A stretch of 15,159 nucleotides of DNA, from positions 1-15,159 of the forward strand of contig DYEF01000054.1 of the NCBI GenBank assembly GCA_020725805.1. The letters run 5' to 3'. The stretch comes from Bdellovibrio sp. Lineage in GTDB: Bacteria; Myxococcota; SpSt-1050. The notes beneath the pieces were generated by a model. The model saw nothing but the letters and a program-made list of their open reading frames with translations. It was not told the DNA's origin and did not search any database. Each line of letters opens with the position of its first letter. The first letter of the stretch is position 1. Of the stretch, positions 13,646 to 15,159 are shown piece after piece. Position numbers and translations under genes: made by a program.

Positions 13646-15159
13646 TTACGGCCTTGACCAGTTCACCTCTACATCAGAGACAGATGGTTTGACGCCGTTC
13701 TGGGTAGTCCAGAGTCTGAAATCCACCTGCAGCCAGCGGTTGCCGTTTAAAAACGGACAGGTAGTCAGGTCTGCCGGAGACTTTGTAAACGGCCCGCAAT
13801 ACTGTGTGGGATTCGTCTGAAGTTCACCGGCGGTCTTTGCTGCCCTTACCTGAACCTCGACACCTGTTCCCTGAGGCTCTACGGATTTCCATACAACACT
13901 ATAATAAATCGGATTGGAATAACCCGTATCGAAGTTCTGTATCCAGTGTCCGCCCTTTGCAGTGATTGAACCAAGCTGCATACCTGTCATATCGGAGTAA
14001 GTATAGAGTTCCTGACCCTTATCCACCTCGTAAGCCGCCAGAAAATTACAGTTTTTATCATAGACAAGGGCATATCCGCCATATCTCAGGGGCATCCAGA
14101 CCCTACCATCTGCTGCAACAGCGATACCATGAGGATTTGACCCATATCCGCCCGGGATATTCTGTTTGCACAGCACATTACCGGTCACATTATCTATCTT
14201 GATAATGGTTCCGTTCCCGTAGCCGGAACCCCAGACTGAATTGTCATCCGGATGAACTGTCACTGCCGTATAGCCGGTGCCACTCTGGGAATTCTTGACC
14301 TGACCCGTCTTTGAATCGAGCATATGAATAGGACCGCCTCCACCATATCCGCCGTACCAGACATTGTCATTCTTATCAACTGCAACACCATAATAGACAT
14401 TGTCATTATAGTACTGAACCACCTGCCCGGTCTTTGTATCTACCTTTGCCTTCTTTGTGGGACCTGCGGTCCAGAGATAACCTGAACCATCAATCGCGAG
14501 GCCATAAATATTGACTCCGGTATCATAGATACCAACGACTTCACAACGCGGAGGGTTCTTGGAATTGTCAACTTTGTTCGGATGAACCTTATAAAGCTTT
14601 CCTGTATCCCAGATACCTGCCCACACATACCCTTCGGCATCTATTGCCACACCCCTGACTCCGGCACTTGTCGTACCTACTGCATCTGCCCTGCAGATGA
14701 GATTTCCGTCAAGGTCAAGGTGAACAAGGTTCGAGGCATCCGGGCTCGAGGGATTGGAGAAGCCACGGTTCCCTACCCAGACAGAATAATCGAATGCAAC
14801 TGCTGTCCTCGATGGATATGTTCCATAGGATGGCTTCTGCCACAACTTCTGACCTGTGCTCGTATCCAGTTTTGCCACCTGATTCTTTCCTGTCACCGAA
14901 ATATATATAAAAGGAGTCTTCGGAAGTGCCTTCTCGGAGAGCGTAATAGCATTAGGATTGTTCGGGTCTGCTTCGACAGAATCACAGGTCCTGTCGGGAT
15001 AATTACAATCGCCGGGTTTATCATAATCCTTCGTATAGCAGGAGTCGTCACACTTCCCGCAGGCATTTATATTCTCATCCGTCAGACCGTTACAGTCATT
15101 GTCCTTATTATCTCCGCATACCTCCTTTACAGGCAGCACCTCCCCCTCACACCCTCCCC
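13646..15159 (-). CDS. Secreted beta-propeller protein with MopE-type metal-binding motif, N-terminus missing
   Basis: At least 503 residues; the frame runs off the right edge, so the GTG at 15139 is not the start. Codons before it read GGCEGE, and the joined sequence gives the Cys...VCGDNKDNDCNGLTDE motif of MopE-type metal-binding proteins. A second Cys cluster follows (CGKCDDSC...CNYPDRTC). The middle is a virginiamycin-B-lyase-like propeller of at least five blades with a repeated pattern of Gly-x-Val/Leu-Trp ... Asp-x-x-Thr-Gly-x-Val (for example GYVWAGIWDTGKLYKV, DNVWYGGYGGG, NSVWGSGYGNG, GRVWMPLRYGG). The C-terminal 80 residues (EPQGTGVEVQVRAA ... NRWLQVDFRLWTT) resemble a beta-sandwich domain of large surface proteins. 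Function is unknown; extracellular location is likely. The beta-helix gene lies 19 bases downstream. Confidence 0.83.
   Translation of the reverse strand, partial: GGCEGEVLPVKEVCGDNKDNDCNGLTDENINACGKCDDSCYTKDYDKPGDCNYPDRTCDSVEADPNNPNAITLSEKALPKTPFIYISVTGKNQVAKLDTSTGQKLWQKPSYGTYPSRTAVAFDYSVWVGNRGFSNPSSPDASNLVHLDLDGNLICRADAVGTTSAGVRGVAIDAEGYVWAGIWDTGKLYKVHPNKVDNSKNPPRCEVVGIYDTGVNIYGLAIDGSGYLWTAGPTKKAKVDTKTGQVVQYYNDNVYYGVAVDKNDNVWYGGYGGGGPIHMLDSKTGQVKNSQSGTGYTAVTVHPDDNSVWGSGYGNGTIIKIDNVTGNVLCKQNIPGGYGSNPHGIAVAADGRVWMPLRYGGYALVYDKNCNFLAAYEVDKGQELYTYSDMTGMQLGSITAKGGHWIQNFDTGYSNPIYYSVVWKSVEPQGTGVEVQVRAAKTAGELQTNPTQYCGPFTKSPADLTTCPFLNGNRWLQVDFRLWTTQNGVKPSVSDVEVNWSRP

Noticed and set aside
15137-15139. 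GTG at 15139 as start of the propeller gene
   Set aside because: The frame is open to the window edge, and codons upstream of it complete the Cys/Gly part of the MopE-type motif, so the gene begins outside.

Overview
The window comes from a Gram-negative bacterium. The signs are an FtsY with its own membrane anchor, a YfgM-like plus BamB-like outer-membrane assembly pair, lipoproteins, and secreted proteins with Asp-rich linkers. MopE-type metal-binding motifs, Cys-rich modular lipoproteins and GCxC tails recall Myxococcota and other members of the former Deltaproteobacteria, but the DNA is fairly AT-rich. The ferredoxin-type disulfide reductase suggests an anaerobic or low-oxygen life. No rRNA, tRNA, CRISPR array or transposase was seen, and the phylum-level placement is inference.

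Layout. 1-392 (+) is the 3' part of an ICMT/PEMT-type membrane methyltransferase, followed by AT-rich DNA without a clear gene. Next come leftward truD, a secreted metallophosphoesterase with an acidic tail, a YbaN-like membrane protein, a Cys-rich surface protein, and a tightly coupled glutaredoxin / ferredoxin-disulfide-reductase-rubredoxin operon. Divergent from that operon is a lipase-like lipoprotein (+). A long imperfect hairpin with two C7 runs separates it from convergent ftsY (-). Divergent from ftsY are a DUF2804 gene and the YfgM-like/BamB-like pair (+). These meet, with one base between stop codons, a leftward operon of a MopE-motif beta-propeller protein (cut by the window end) and a parallel beta-helix protein.

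How they fit together. Two themes stand out. The first is cell-surface and secreted proteins. The phosphoesterase and the beta-helix protein end in the same short tail (Gly-Cys-x-Cys-x-x-Ile-Glu) after an Asp-rich linker. The lipase and the Cys-rich protein carry a similar linker directly after their N-terminal Cys. The acidic linker therefore sits next to the presumed anchor at either end of the protein, which makes the tail a candidate C-terminal surface-sorting signal like MYXO-CTERM but without a transmembrane helix. The second theme is thiol redox: glutaredoxin and an FTR-beta/rubredoxin fusion form a likely ferredoxin-to-disulfide electron route, with a promoter overlapped by an inverted repeat. 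truD, ftsY and the bamB pair are housekeeping genes.

Several starts were moved from the longest open frame: the lipase to a GTG at 6035, ftsY to 8911 and the beta-helix protein to 13626. The first and last genes run off the window.
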